Positions 44,401 to 56,140 of a stretch of DNA of 64,000 nt are shown piece after piece (the stretch's first letter is position 1; each line of letters starts with the position of its first letter). The notes beneath the pieces are model-generated. The model was not told the origin of the DNA, did not search any database, and worked only from the letters and a program-made list of their open reading frames with translations. Source of the DNA: Scolanthus callimorphus (Eukaryota; Cnidaria; Anthozoa; Actiniaria; Edwardsiidae); contig JAWWUD010000060.1 in NCBI GenBank assembly GCA_033964015.1, forward strand, positions 186,001-250,000. The letters are read 5' to 3'. The translations under genes were made by a program, and so were the position numbers.

Positions 44401-47400
44401 AACCAGACTGAACAGTTTTCAAAGCGAAAGCTTTGAAAGTTATCAAAACTTACGTAAGAATGTATAATGCAAATTCAAGCTCATTTTCTTTCTAAGACTT
44501 AGTTGAAGCATAATATAGGATTCGTTGTTTATGTAGACCACTGGTCTTTTTTAATTAAGCAATAAAAGTACTTTCCGCGTGCTCTCTGCTTTCTTACAAA
44601 CACGAGGGGATGTTGGGAGAACTGATCAAAACTTGAAAGACACGAGCCGATGGCGAGTGTCTTTCAAGTTTTATCAGTTCGACCAACATTCCCCGAGTGT
44701 TTGTAAGAAACCAGAGAGCACGCAGAAAGTATTTTTATTGCTTTTAGAAAATAACATACACACGCGCGACAGCGTTGCGTGACAATCGTGTTTCTCAGGT
44801 TTCTTACAAACACGCTTTTTAACCAATCAGAATGCGCACATTCACAATACAACATAGGTGTTATTTTCTAAAACATTTTATTGAAACTGTTGTGACATAG
44901 CCGCTTTAGAGTTGGCTGCAGTTCAATTGTTTTATGACCCTTTGTTCTGTAGATATCTGAGTTAGTTTCGAGCGAGTCTCGAATATAAATGGCTTCTCGG
45001 GATCATTCTATTCCACCAAGAATTACGTAAATGTTTGTCTTTAGGTTGGTTTCCATATAGTCGTTTCTGATCGTCTCGGCATTTAATTTTTTTTTTGGAA
45101 ACACAACACTGAACCTACTGAAGCGACTGAATCGACCTGCAGTTTCCGTATGATCGTTTGGGGTCGTGCAGATGACGTCTGGAACATGGTGTAGTTCTGG
45201 GCCCGAAATGCATTTTTCGCCTGTCTTGTTGGGTCGTATCAGATAGTTTCCAGTTGGCCTTTTCAGTCATTTAGTCGTTTCTGGTTCTTATATGGTTTGC
45301 AAAGATTTACAGCCCGAAAAAACGTTACCGGATGCCGTACAAGCCCAAAGAGCAAAGCTACTAGTAAACTACTGTACATCACTAGCTTTGAACAAAACTC
45401 TATTTATTCTGTAGAACTTAGTAGCCATGCCACTAAAGTATTATCGGTATGTTCTGTTGCTACCCATGCTGCTGTTCGGTCTGAGCGCGACGAGACTGAC
45501 AACCTTAACCGAAATAGCAGTATTCGCTAAGGAATGCGAGTGGAAATCTGTTCAACAGGAGGGCTAGTTTGTCCAGATGATATTTTTTGTGTGCTGTTTA
45601 GGCATTCTTGTAGGCAGTCTGTTATTCTCTAATTTTCATAGAGCACATTTTTAATAGCTAGCCAATTAGTAGAGATAGCCATTCAACAACAAACCAGTCA
45701 GGAGGCGAAGAAAGTCAGACTTGCGATAAGTCATGACGCGAGGAATGGCGCGTTTTGATTTCGTTTGCAATTTGATTGGCTGATAGGCCAATTGGCTCCC
45801 CTCGCATCCAATAGAAACGCTGAATTAACGCAAATCTAGATTACTTGCGACGGTCATCCGAAATCCGCTTTATACGGGGGCACCTTCTAGAAGACCCTTT
45901 GCAACCAGCGTTGAAGTTTTCTGCACCACTCGGGACATTTGTGGTCGCAGTCTCGTAAATTTCCATAGTTTCACCTCGGCCCACATCTTAAATGACCCGT
46001 AACAACTGTATGAAAACCAGCCTTAACTGTGATCTCACTTATGTCTTTTCTCGCTTCTGTTTAGGAACATTCAGGTTGGATGTGCGAAGCGGACCATATT
46101 CCCCTTATATTGTATTTTACAGAGTAAGTACAGCAATCATTGCCCGAATACAATGGACACTATCTTATATAATAAGTCACAAGTACCCACCAGTGATAAA
46201 ATTCACAGTATTTCCAGTTGTGGCTTTATTTTGATTCGGTTTGGAAGGATTACATGTAAGCATTAACTTCGGTTTGTCCCGCTTTGAAATGCGCATAGAA
46301 AGCGGAGAAATTAAATGTAAAAGTTCAAAAGCTGGGGAACTATAATAGGGAAATTCAATGTCAACCGTACTCTTTATATACAAACTCTTATAAAATCTAG
46401 TCGATCTACGGTTTTACCTAGAAGTCATTACAAGAGCAATCGGGGGAACTGTATTACTTTCAGAGTATGTTTACATCCTGCCGCTGATGTCGAGCCAATT
46501 TCCACGCCCGAAGTAAGACTTTCCGTCTGCGCTTGCACTTCCGTTGCTAAAAATGACATTTATTTGAGATAGACTGTACTCGAAGTCGCCTATAGTTGCC
46601 TTTAGTCCCCTATAGTCTCCCAAATTTGCTCAAGGTTTTTTCACCTATTGTCATTTAAAGCCGCTCAAGGTTTTCTTGGTTAATTACTTTAAGTCACCCC
46701 CCCCCCCCCCCCCCCCACCAGCAGACGGGTGTTGAAAAGTGACCCCCCAACCCCTGAATCTGAATCTGTACAATTTAGTTATTTATACACGGTAAAATCT
46801 AATCAGGCAGCAATATAATTATAATTCGCTACTATATCTATTCTATCTCTCTCTATATATAATAATAAATAAATGAAACATAATATGAACTCAACGCCTG
46901 TTTTCCATGGACGGCATGTTTACGTAAAAAAAACTCTTTAACATGGGAGGGTAGACTGTTCCACAGTACGGCACTACTATAGCTAAAGCTATTCTTATAA
47001 TAGTTGGTATTTGGCAAGGGAACAGCAAGCTTATTCTTAGAATCTGGAATTTCCAAAGAAAAATACAGATCAGGTAAATTGATCCCCCCACCCCTCCAGG
47101 ATTTTCAATGCCCTTGTGCGGGGTGCGGGCGTATTTTCTGGAACCACACATCGTATGTTTTACAACGCCAGTTCTTGGACCAAAACTCGCCTATTGCCAC
47201 TGCAAGATTAGACGAGAACAAAAATTTCAGAATTTTTTTCTTATAATCGTTGGTGTAGACTAATATATTGCATTACAACCTTTGAAATTCTGCTCTTCTA
47301 GGTTCCTATCAGGATTTACTAACGGGACTACTTACTAGTTATTTCTCAAGCCTAAATGAGGCTGAAGTCCGAATGGGCTATTGACTCAGAGGCCATGAGG

Positions 47401-50400
47401 GCGCGGGAGGCCAATTTGCATAGCCTAAAACGACTTCTGGTCTTGTCATTTGCCATGTTCTGGCTTTCAAATCCGACACTTCACTACTAGTAGAGCCTAC
47501 TAGTAGCTCAGCCAATCAGAATGCAGCATTGACAATAGACTACTAGTGTGATTTTGCTAGTTACTGCTTGCATTCAAACCTTTCAATAAATGCTAAAATA
47601 AATCCAATAGGTTTCATACTTTCTAGGAACCAGATTTTCGGCCACACGGTTCGAATCATCAAAGCCGATAAAAAGGTGAGAGGCGTAATTTGATTTATCT
47701 CTCTCCAGATTCCGAGTGGTGCAGACAAGTTCAACGCAGGTTGCAAAGGGTATTCTAGAAGGTACGCACTGATATGAATAATTACAGAAGAATAAACTGT
47801 TGCCTACTGCACACACAAAATGACAAGTAGTAAGTGAGAGTAAAATATATGCAGTAGTTGGGTTATCTCGTATGTAATACAGTGCAGTGTTTGAGGAAGC
47901 TCGTGGAACTTTAAGAGATGCCCACCATTGTGTGGGCTCTGGATGTTGAGAGGGGCATTGACATTGCACGTCTGTTTTGCTTATGTAGTATACATGTCTA
48001 AGTGCTCATTGAAACTTGTGCCTGCTGCACACTTGCGACATAACGACATAAGAAAAATATGAAGCGAACCAAATTCAGTGGTTCCAGACGTTGAAGTCCG
48101 CAAAAAATACAGAAAATTGCTTTGGTGAAGTAATTTAATGATGATCCATGGGAAATATTGATTATTTCAGTTATTTTCTCGTGCTTTTTTCGTTGCAACA
48201 TAACGTTCTTATGTCGTTATGTCGCTAGTGTGCACCGGGCTTTACTTGGCTGAATTTGGGAACTTATGTACCGTGACTGTGCACAAACAAAAGGATTCCT
48301 ATGAAAAAGGGAATAATTAACATACAACTGCTAGGTTGCTGTTAGGTTCATAACCATCGCACTCTATGAACTAGCCGCCTTTTCCTATGAAGGTGTCGTG
48401 CTGCGTTTTTCATAATCGTGCGAATTCTCACGGTCTTATTTCCATTATCTCGCATGCGTGTCGGGACGAAGGAAAAACTTGGATAGAGCAGATTTCGTAT
48501 GACTTTGAAAAGTACCGTGACAAAGTTGTTCCGCGCCGTGACCGTACCGCGATACGTGATTTCATTACAGCAGGCTACAATCTTGGACAAAATTTATGGC
48601 AAAAAGTGGCATTTTTTGACACAAACACCTATGGACTGGTCCTATCGCCTAAAATGTATCCCCCCCCCTTTTCAATGTTGTTTACTTGGCTGTGGTCCTT
48701 CAAACGAATTTATGCTGAAAGGATCAACATTGACTGGGGGAGGGGGAGAAATGTCTGCTTACTAGCTCTTGTACGGCAACGAGAGTGAATTCACAATAGG
48801 TGCTTAATTTTGTCAACACATTTTGTCCAAGATTGTAGGTTCCGTACCGCCACCGCGACAGTACCGCGCCGTACCGCGGCACTTTTCACAGTCATAAGAA
48901 ATATGCTCTAACTGTTGGACCGCCGTCCGAGAGATGTTTTAAAAACGCTCAAAGTCTGATTTATGGCAGTCATAATGCGTCCATTGGTTGGAAATCGACC
49001 GAGAGAGTTTGCAGAGAATACACGACTTTGCTAATACGTGGAACACCTCGGAACAAGCCACTCAAGGAGCAAGTAACAAAGGAAGGACGCCGCGTTTTCT
49101 TATATGCCCCTGAGGAGCATGGTAACAAGACATTTCGTGCATTAGCAACACGCTTTCTTTCAGGCCTCCTGATCACATTTTAAATGTTAAGCCACATTTT
49201 GTCGCCTGTTCCAGATGCCCTCGTATCGTGGTTTCTCATTCACACCCTTACAAGTGGGAAACGAACTGCAAAGGCATCCATGTGGGATACCGCATCTACC
49301 GAAGTCATCATACAAGTAAGATCACTCCAGTTTTGTTTTGTCCTTTCTTTTTCAATAGTGTTTCTCTAAAACTTTCAAACCAAATAGAAGCTGCAATGTA
49401 AGTATTGACAAATCATTTCTATGAAGAAATTGAGCTATTAGGGTGACAGCAAAGCTATAATTTCCACGAACTTACAACACTCTTTCTTCTTCCCTTGTTT
49501 ATGTTTTCTTGCCTTGCTATGTCTATGGGGATTTACACTTTGGCAAGTCGTGATCTGTAAAACCACCCGGCTCGTCGCAGGCGTTAGAAAGTAATTTTAA
49601 GTTAAAAAAACGAGTTTGCCGTAGCCGCCATCTTGAATTTGTTGACAACCGCCCCTCCCCCCTCGATTTCTTATTTTGTGTGACCAAATCGATGGCGGCC
49701 ACGCAAAAGCAAACTCGGGTTACTTGAACCGAAGTTACTCTCTAACGCCTGCGAACAGGCTAAAACACCGATCTGCCGAGTGAGCTAATCACCATGAGCC
49801 GAACTGCCCAATAGCATCCCACAACATATTTTGCCCACTTATGTTATCAAGGGCGGCGTTTCCCGCCAGAGCAATAAATGATCATGAGACAGTTAAGGTG
49901 ACCCGCTCGATATGGTTGTGCTCTCATCTGTGCCCAGAGCTGGACTACCAGGTTATAGATATCAGGCTATAACTTTTGCGATTTTTTTTGCCGATCCCAG
50001 TCATTCCTGTTGGCAGATAACGCATTCCTCTGAGGCAACGTAATGTTGTTATTACCATAGATCAAACGAAGCATCACCCCTCTTATTGCCATTTTTCAAG
50101 GTAATACACCCCTTTCCATTGAGTGCCTTGATCATTAGCACTTCACAACAACAGACATGAAACCTGCGGCCATGGAGAGAGCGCAGTTAGCTCGCAGAAG
50201 AAAATTAGTTTTCGCGGCAATAGAATATTCAACTTTAAGTTAAACCTGCATAATAGCTTTCGGAAACATCCAGTTTAATTCCGTGATTTCTCAGATATTG
50301 CTGTAACCAATATGTATGAGTAACCAATAGCGGTGTGGCTACCCTGATTGGGCGTTTTCAACAACCTGAGGGTGCGGACAGAGCGGAAATGACCAAAAAT

Positions 50401-53400
50401 GAAATGTCTAACTTCGCCATATTTAAATATATAAGCTCAAGATTCCGTATACAAAGAGTGTCTATGACCAAAAGCATAATTCCAGAAATTTTCAAGAAAT
50501 TTGAAGAATATGAATTTTAGATATGATTGAACAAAGTTTGCAGAATTCCTTATCCAAGTACCAATTCTCCCATAAAATGTCACAGAAACCAAAGTTTAAA
50601 GCCTAATATCTCAAAGACGGATCCATTAGAAAAAGTCATTTTTAATATTTTGTTTCTAATAAGACAAGGAGTCTGTATGCAAAAAAATCAAGCTTTTCTG
50701 AGTTAACCTGACCTTATTATTTGAAATTTAGTGATCTAAACAGGTCATTTCCGCTCTGTCGAGGGTGTGACAACGGGAGAGCGGAGAACGCTGAGAGCGA
50801 GTGTCACGATCCCGTATGTCGCGGGTTTGTCTGAGAAGGTAAAGAACGCCTTGAAGGCGTATTTCCACGTTTTTCAAGCCATGCATTACCTTAAGACAAA
50901 TAGTCCGGTCAATTTAGCGTTTAACCTGGAAAAAATTGCAACATGGGATTTTTATACAGCAAATTCTCAGGAACATATGTGAGAAATACGTGTCCAAATT
51001 TTGTGAAAATCCGTTCGGGGGAAGTTGGTTAAATTTGGGGTTTTCCGTCTGCACGAAGGAAAGCCTGTTGTTTTCAGTGGCACTTAGACAATGAAAGCGA
51101 ACAATTCGAATTGAGGGCTATAGACTGTAGGGCCGTAACTCGGTGTGATATTGAACGAGATATCGAGCAATGTATTTCTACTGCATAATGTGATTGCATA
51201 GATGTGAATTGTGTGTTTGTTTATAACCAATTCTGCAAAATAATAACTAAATAATCGTGCGTTCTGACAAATCCCATATGATCCTTGTATTTCCCGCGTG
51301 GTGATACACTAAAGTTCGAATATTATACGCTAAAAGGAATAAAACAAATAAACTGTTTATAGCCGTAGCTCATCGCTCAGAAATTATTTGTTTCAACCGA
51401 AAAACCTTGTTAAATCTTCCCCGGTTTCATCTGTACAGTCTATAAAAATTCTCCCAGCTTCTGTGTTTTCAGTGTCTAAGTGCCGCCGAAAACAAAAGGC
51501 GCCCTTGACGTCGCCGGTAAAACCAAAAATTTAAGCAGTTTCCCCCGCCGGATTTCTACAAAATTTGGATATGTTATTCCTACATATGTTTTTAACAATT
51601 AGTACCAAAAATTTCTCATGTTGCAATTTTTTCCAGGTTCGGTTTTTTTTTCGGGCTAATTTGACCGGACTAAAAAGGTTAAAGTTCCGGTGGCTTAGGA
51701 GAAGTGGGCAAATGTGGTTTATGGAATCAAATGCACGGGGAATGAGTGTACCGAGGCATATGTTGGGGAGACCAGAATGAACCAACACAGGAAGCCCAGC
51801 TCCAACCCTGCCCAGAATTCCGCGGTTTACACTTCAATTAAGTGTTTTCACCTTTACATTTTTTATTTTTTTATTTTTTATTTTATTTTATTTTATTTTT
51901 AGAGGATTTCATCATGTTTTCACCTTTACATTAAACCAGTTTTTAAACAACCTTTAAACTAGTTTAAGCGCCGGTTTTTAAACAACCTTTAAACTAGTTT
52001 AAGCGCCGGTGTGAATGGGGTATTTGATAATAAAGATTGCAAAAATCGGAGAGTTCGCAGCTAATCTAGGGTCATTTGTGTTTGATTTACAAAAAGAATG
52101 ACTGCAATCGGCAAAAAACGCAAAAGTTATAGCCCGATACTCTAACCTGGTAGTCCAGCTCAGGACACAGATGAGCGCACAAGCCAATTCGAGCGAGTTA
52201 CCTTTAAAGAATAACGAATTGAATTGAGATCGTTTACATAATTTGTGTCACTTTGTCCTAGTGTTTGACGGCCATGACGACGGGGAATGTGGTAATTATT
52301 GGAATTCCTCGCAGTTTGGTGAGTAGACATAGAGCGGATTTCACATGACTGTCAACACTTGTTATGTAATTGCGATTGCTTTGCGTTCTCATTGGCTACT
52401 CGTTTTTTCTCAGCCAATCAAATTCTTTAGTAAATACAATTTCATAATTACTTAGTAATTGGTTCGGCTTGTGATTGGCTGAGAGAAAAGCCATGTAGGA
52501 GCAAGTGGTGATTTCTCTCGATTCTGATTGGCTAGTGATTGCTCAATTGCAATTGTTTTCACGACAGTCATGTGAAATCCGCTCTAATGTTTTATTGGCC
52601 TACGTTGAATACCTTCCCACCGAAGTTTTGATACATGACAGTCAGGGAAGGTACTTATGATGCCCTTCTTAAGGCGACTCCAACAAAACGAAACGCGTTT
52701 TTCAGACTTTTTTAAGTCGCTCGCGTCGCTTCAAAAATGGTCTGATATTTTTTAGCTCTGGATGTGTTAAACCTTGACTATTGACCATTAGTATAAACCA
52801 ACTAATGGTCTATTACATATCCTGCATTCTCATTGACTGAGCTACTAATGGTCTATTAGTGATAGACCGTGCCTGGGAAAACCACCACCTTTCTTTGCAA
52901 GAAAACTTTTCATGGTCTATTATCATATCACATTCGACCTCGAGGTCTAATTGTTAAAAAGTCGAGGTTTAACATATCCAAAGCACCAGTGCTTTTAATT
53001 GTTTGTTCGAATTTATTTTTTATGAGCCGCATTGATATTGCTCCACTTTCATTGTCATTTTTTGGCTCTATCTTGTACTGCAATTTTCGCTCGTACAATG
53101 TTCAAACTTGAATGACAAAAAATGAAGGTCGAATGACCAGATTTAAAGGGGCACTCGAACGCTTGTCTGGGAAGCAAATTATTGTCATGACTGTCAAGAC
53201 TTGTTATGTAATTGCGATTGCTTTGCGTTCTCTTTGGCTACTCGATTTTCTCAGCGAATTAAATTCTGCAGTAAATGGAATTGTGCAATTACTTAGTAAT
53301 TGGTTCGGCTTGCAATTGGCTGAGAAAAAAGGCATTTAGGAGCAAGTCGTGATTTCTCTCGATTGTGATTGGCTAGTGATTGCTCAATTGCAATTGTTTT

Positions 53401-54002
53401 CACGATGGTCATGTGAAATCCGCTTTACAAGAAACGGCATATTGGCTTTATCAGAGGAAAACCTTCAATAGTCCTCTTTACCTCCGTATCCAAAAAAATA
53501 TCCATTTCAAATGATGTGATGTTTAAATCTTGTGAAATGGTTGCATATACACGTGAAAATACCGAAAAAGGTTTAGAAAGGCAAATGATTTTCTTCATGT
53601 AAGCATCACGTGGTTTGAAATGGGCAATTTGGATACGTAGGTATCAAATTTACCAAGGAAACATACTTTTGTGTTCTCTTTATATTCTGTTGAGTACGAG
53701 ATAAATTTAGTCACGTGACCGGAAAAAACAAGAGTTGTTCGCAATGGTGGTTCTTTCCCTTGCTGAAATGTTCTGAAACCGAGCTTGTGTAGCTCGTGGG
53801 ACTAATTGGGGACACCATACATATGATAAGAACAAGCTCAAACAAACTTGTTTAAAACTCAAATAATTTTTTTGGTGGTAATAACTACTATATATTTCTG
53901 ACACTAGAATGCAACTCTGTTTCAGGCAAAAGACGTGCATTGTACGGCTATAGTTCTCCAGGAATCTATCACATGAGAGAAGGACTACTTTTTGTGAAGT
54001 GA
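41491..54002 (+). CDS. Secreted PAN/Apple plus fibrinogen/intelectin-like protein, 8 exons, intact
   Basis: Exons: 41491-41793, 43383-43506, 43803-43970, 46065-46123, 47709-47761, 49215-49315, 52262-52318, 53926-54002. All have GT donors and AG acceptors, phases agree throughout, and the total is 942 nt (313 codons plus TGA). Exon 1 carries a signal peptide (MNVYFAILFMHLIRSVHL) and a PAN/Apple-like Cys pattern (VCTEVRECLEMCFTDERCYS, LKSRTCEL). Exon 2 gives SCSKMKSANSHAVSGYYPVE and VNGKIRTVYCDME, the start of a fibrinogen-related domain, followed by GGGWTLVASIDRA. Later exons give EGTFRLDVRSGPYSPYIVFY, SHSHPYKWETNCKGIHVGYR, MFDGHDDGECGNYWNSSQFG and YGYSSPGIYHMREGLLFVK, resembling the ends of intelectin-like and coral skeletal-matrix-type proteins. 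It is probably extracellular, in lectin-like recognition or matrix. A further 5' non-coding exon is possible. Confidence 0.85.
43500..43745 (+). repeat. Minisatellite starting at a 5' splice site
   Basis: About four units of 55-65 bases containing TTTGGTGAGTGAA(A)G and CTTGTTCCATGTGATAGACA. The first unit includes the donor of exon 2 (TTTG|GTGAGTGA); the third repeats TTTGGTGAGTGAAAG exactly, so a second consensus donor lies about 130 bases downstream. Confidence 0.85.
44017..44273. mobile_element. MITE, copy 1 (TA|GAGCGG...CCGCTC|TA)
   Basis: Terminal inverted repeats GAGCGGATTTCACATGACTG at the left and CAGTCGTGTAAAAACCGCTC at the right with TA on both sides. The inside holds AGCCAATCA/TGATTGGCT-type inverted segments. 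It lies in intron 3 of the PAN gene. TA duplication suggests a Tc1/mariner-related source. Confidence 0.9.
44556..44753. mobile_element. Foldback palindrome
   Basis: Arms of about 90 bases: AGCAATAAAAGTACTTTCCG, CGTGCTCTCTG, TTCTTACAAACACGAGG on the left, with the reverse complement on the right, meeting near 44655 in AAGACACGAGCCGATGGCGAGTGTCTT. No coding sense. Intron 3 of the PAN gene. Confidence 0.85.
46695..46718. repeat. Poly-C run
   Basis: An uninterrupted run of about 20 C residues in intron 4 of the PAN gene. Length in the assembly is unreliable for such runs. Confidence 0.8.
46853..47060 (-). pseudogene. LINE reverse transcriptase terminal remnant
   Basis: The frame reads NKLAVPLPNTNYYKNSFSYS and AVLWNSLPSHVKE, the conserved LP-P-T--Y-NSFSY-GA-LWN-LP end of CR1/L2-like LINE polymerases. 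It is a short tail in intron 4 of the PAN gene, antisense to it. Confidence 0.7.
48497..48897. mobile_element. Diverged inverted-repeat element
   Basis: The left side TATGACTTTGAAAAGTACCG ... CCTACAATCTTGGACAAAAT-like and the right side ATTTTGTCCAAGATTGTAGG ... CGGCACTTTTCACAGTCATA are reverse complements with substitutions over roughly 100 bases; the arms are rich in TACCGCG. Frames across it (48387-48788) are by-products. Intron 5 of the PAN gene. Confidence 0.75.
50377..50760. mobile_element. Nested MITE with 9-bp flanking repeats
   Basis: Ends GACAGAGCGGAAATGACC and GGTCATTTCCGCTCTGTC are exact reverse complements (18 bp). Flanks GAGGGTGCG (50368-50376) and GAGGGTGTG (50761-50769) are a 9-bp direct repeat with one mismatch, as made by Mutator-like (9 bp) or, less well, hAT-like (8 bp) transposases. 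Confidence 0.8.
51935..52012. repeat. Tandem duplication of about 37 bp
   Basis: TTTTTAAACAACCTTTAAAC followed by TAGTTTAAGCGCCGG occurs twice in succession. A (TTTTA)n-type run precedes it at 51855-51900. Confidence 0.85.
52330..52586. mobile_element. MITE, copy 2 (TA|GAGCGG...CCGCTC|TA)
   Basis: Closest to perfect of the three copies: AGAGCGGATTTCACATGACT on the left and AGTCATGTGAAATCCGCTCT on the right, TA flanks. It starts only about 11 bases after the donor of exon 7 of the PAN gene. Confidence 0.92.
53170..53427. mobile_element. MITE, copy 3, left end degraded
   Basis: Shares CATGACTGTCAAGACTTGTT and the whole interior with copies 1 and 2 and ends GGTCATGTGAAATCCGCTTTA. The left terminus (GAAGCAAATTATTGT) no longer matches. 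Intron 7 of the PAN gene. Confidence 0.88.
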
Positions 54003-54179
54003 ACTTTTAGAACAGTAGAAGCGCAAGCACCGCCCTTATCCGTGGCCTGGAATGAGAGAACGAACGAACGAATGATTGGTTGAACAGATGTACGGACGGC
54101 TATGGATGCACAAACGGGCGGGAAAGAAACGGACCGCATGATAAACGCAGGATACACGATAAAATTTGAAATTATTTAA

Positions 54180-54835
54180 GGTACGAGTATACCTTTGTGC
54201 GAGGGAAAAAATGAATCACTGTCGCGTCATTATTTACACCACAAGCGCCAATTATATATCGTTTTAAAGCTTATGTAACGGCCTTACTTACTAAATGGTA
54301 TAGTTCTATGCAACATTACTTTGATGGATCGTTTCCGTCGTTTTGCGCTTCAAAGGAAATACCAACTTTTGCTTTTTAAGAGCTCCTGCCACTCCCTAAT
54401 AATGCTAAAAGCTCCAGATTTCCGCAGATGTATTCCTTAAAAGGTGATCTGAAAAAAGGTGTGTGGGATTATTGATATTTTACACATTTGCAGAAATCGA
54501 TACTTTTGGGAATGCTAACACAAAAAATAGCATAAAATATGTTTTGAAAGGAAAATCAAAATCCCGCACACATTTTTTTAGATCGCCTTCTAATGAATAT
54601 ATTTTGCTTAAATTTGGAGCTGTGCAATTTGATTGGAAGGAGCTGGAACCTTTTTAAAGAAAGTCGGTACTTTTTTTATTTAGAGCTAAACAAAATTACG
54701 TTCATTTACAATATAATGAAAATAAAATCATTCATCAGATAGACCAACTTTTAAGCTTGAACATGATATATGAACGACGGTTGTGGTGTAAATTGTGACG
54801 CGATACGAATTTTTTTCCCGCGGTTTACTCATACC
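54180..54835. mobile_element. TTAA-flanked inverted-repeat MITE, 656 bp
   Basis: Left TTAA|GGTACGAGTATACC, right GGTTTACTCATACC|TTAA. Further inward CGCGTCA...TTTACACCACAA matches TTGTGGTGTAAATTGTGACGCG. Centrally AAGGTGATCTGAAAAAAGGTG and its counterpart near 54570-54600 pair again, so almost the whole element folds on itself. It lies about 175 bp after the PAN gene stop codon and may be in its 3' UTR. Confidence 0.8.
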
Positions 54836-54839
54836 TTAA

Positions 54840-56140
54840 TGCTCACCAACTCTTTCCTTTTTTTCTTCTCACTTAATTCCTTCTCCTTTATTCAAATCTC
54901 TTTTGAATTGAAATTTTAAGCTCCTTGAAATAAACATCTATATACACATAATTACTCTGGGAAATATGTAACACTGGCCCGCCTTGATTGGTTTGTACTA
55001 CCAGTCTGTTTTATAATATAACAAGGCATTTTCTCAGTCGCTGCACGAGTGTTCTGTGCATCGTACTATGATGCCCCACCTAGATTAGCTCTTAGAGTTA
55101 TTGTAGGGCAGGCACCCTTGCCTAAATACGAAAGATAAATAAATAAATGTAAGAATTGTAAATCAAACCAACAAAAAGATGTACTTATTGAAGACACAAA
55201 TAAAACTTGAATAGACTTGAGAATAATTATTGTCTATCGTCACAGATCACCGTACCAGAAAATGGTTTGTACCTTTTTTAATAATATAATAGGTTCAATG
55301 TGAGACGCCTAAAACAAAGCCCAAAATTTTAGAAACGCCTCAAAAGCACGTACAAACAAGTACTTACAGACTTTATTGTGCCGCACAGAGTTTTCCATCG
55401 TCTAGAACTCTACGCAAAAGAGTTTGATATATAAAAATCAATTTCAATAAAATTGATGGTGGACCATTTGGATATTATAATTGCGGATCAAAATGTATTG
55501 AGATGAACTAATTTGTAGGTGGATGGCATTGCGACCGGGCCAGGATTGCGAAAGCAAATTTTTGTTGTGGGGCACTATTGGATCAAAAAATATATATTCC
55601 CCCTCCTTTCGGAAATTTTCAAGGATGCCTCAAGAAGGCCTGAAATGCATTTCAATAGTTCAGTTACGATAGATTAAGGTTACGGACTACCTTCGTGGTA
55701 ATTTTTGTTAAAATGCAATAATTTCGCGAAAAAAAGTCGATCATTTTAAAGCTTCCTTAACCTGCGTAGCAAGCGTTCCCGTGTGTTTTCAGGGAAAAGA
55801 AAGCCGAGAAATAGAGGAGAAAGCGGCGAGAAGTTCGACGAGCGAGTTTTTGGCCGCGCGAAAATGGGGCGAGCGCAAAAAACGGACGGGCAGGGATGGG
55901 GAAGGGAAGGAAAGGAACGCTTGCCCGCAAAGGTCAGTATCTTGAAAAACGCCCCCTGGGAGATGGCACGCTTCAGTTATTTGACAAGTTGACAGGTTGT
56001 CAAAAGCAGCCAATTAAAGATCGGCGGAAGTTGCCGTTTTACTTCAAAACAAATAGCGTTCTACACGTGAGCCGAGAGTTGTCAAAATTTCTCACATCGA
56101 AATTTCTCACATCGAACTCGAAGATGCAGCTCGCTTGCGC
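54840..56140. other. Intergenic; possible 5' end of the transposon-like gene
   Basis: A (TAAA)n-ended stretch at 55080-55150 (GGGCAGGCACCCTTGCC...AAGATAAATAAATAAA) looks like a LINE tail. From about 55760 the base composition shifts to GC-rich (GCGAGCGAGTTTTTGGCCGCGCGAAAATGGGGCG), fitting a terminal or promoter region of the next gene. Frames here are not assignable. Confidence 0.4.

Larger units (their letters stand above)
49897..52203. mobile_element. TTAA-flanked inverted-repeat element, 2.3 kb
   Basis: Left TTAA|GGTGACCCGCTCGATATGG, right CCAATTCGAGCGAGTTACC followed by TTTAA. The inverted repeats continue for about 115 bases (shared CTCATCTGTG, GAGCTGGACTACCAGGTTA, GGCTATAACTTTTGCG) at around 80-85%. 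No transposase frame. A 384-bp element is nested inside at 50377-50760. It fills most of intron 6 of the PAN gene. The right TTAA is offset by one base. Confidence 0.7.

Noticed and set aside
48387..48788. 133-codon plus-strand frame in a PAN intron
   Set aside because: It spans one arm of an inverted-repeat element and has no domain or splice context.
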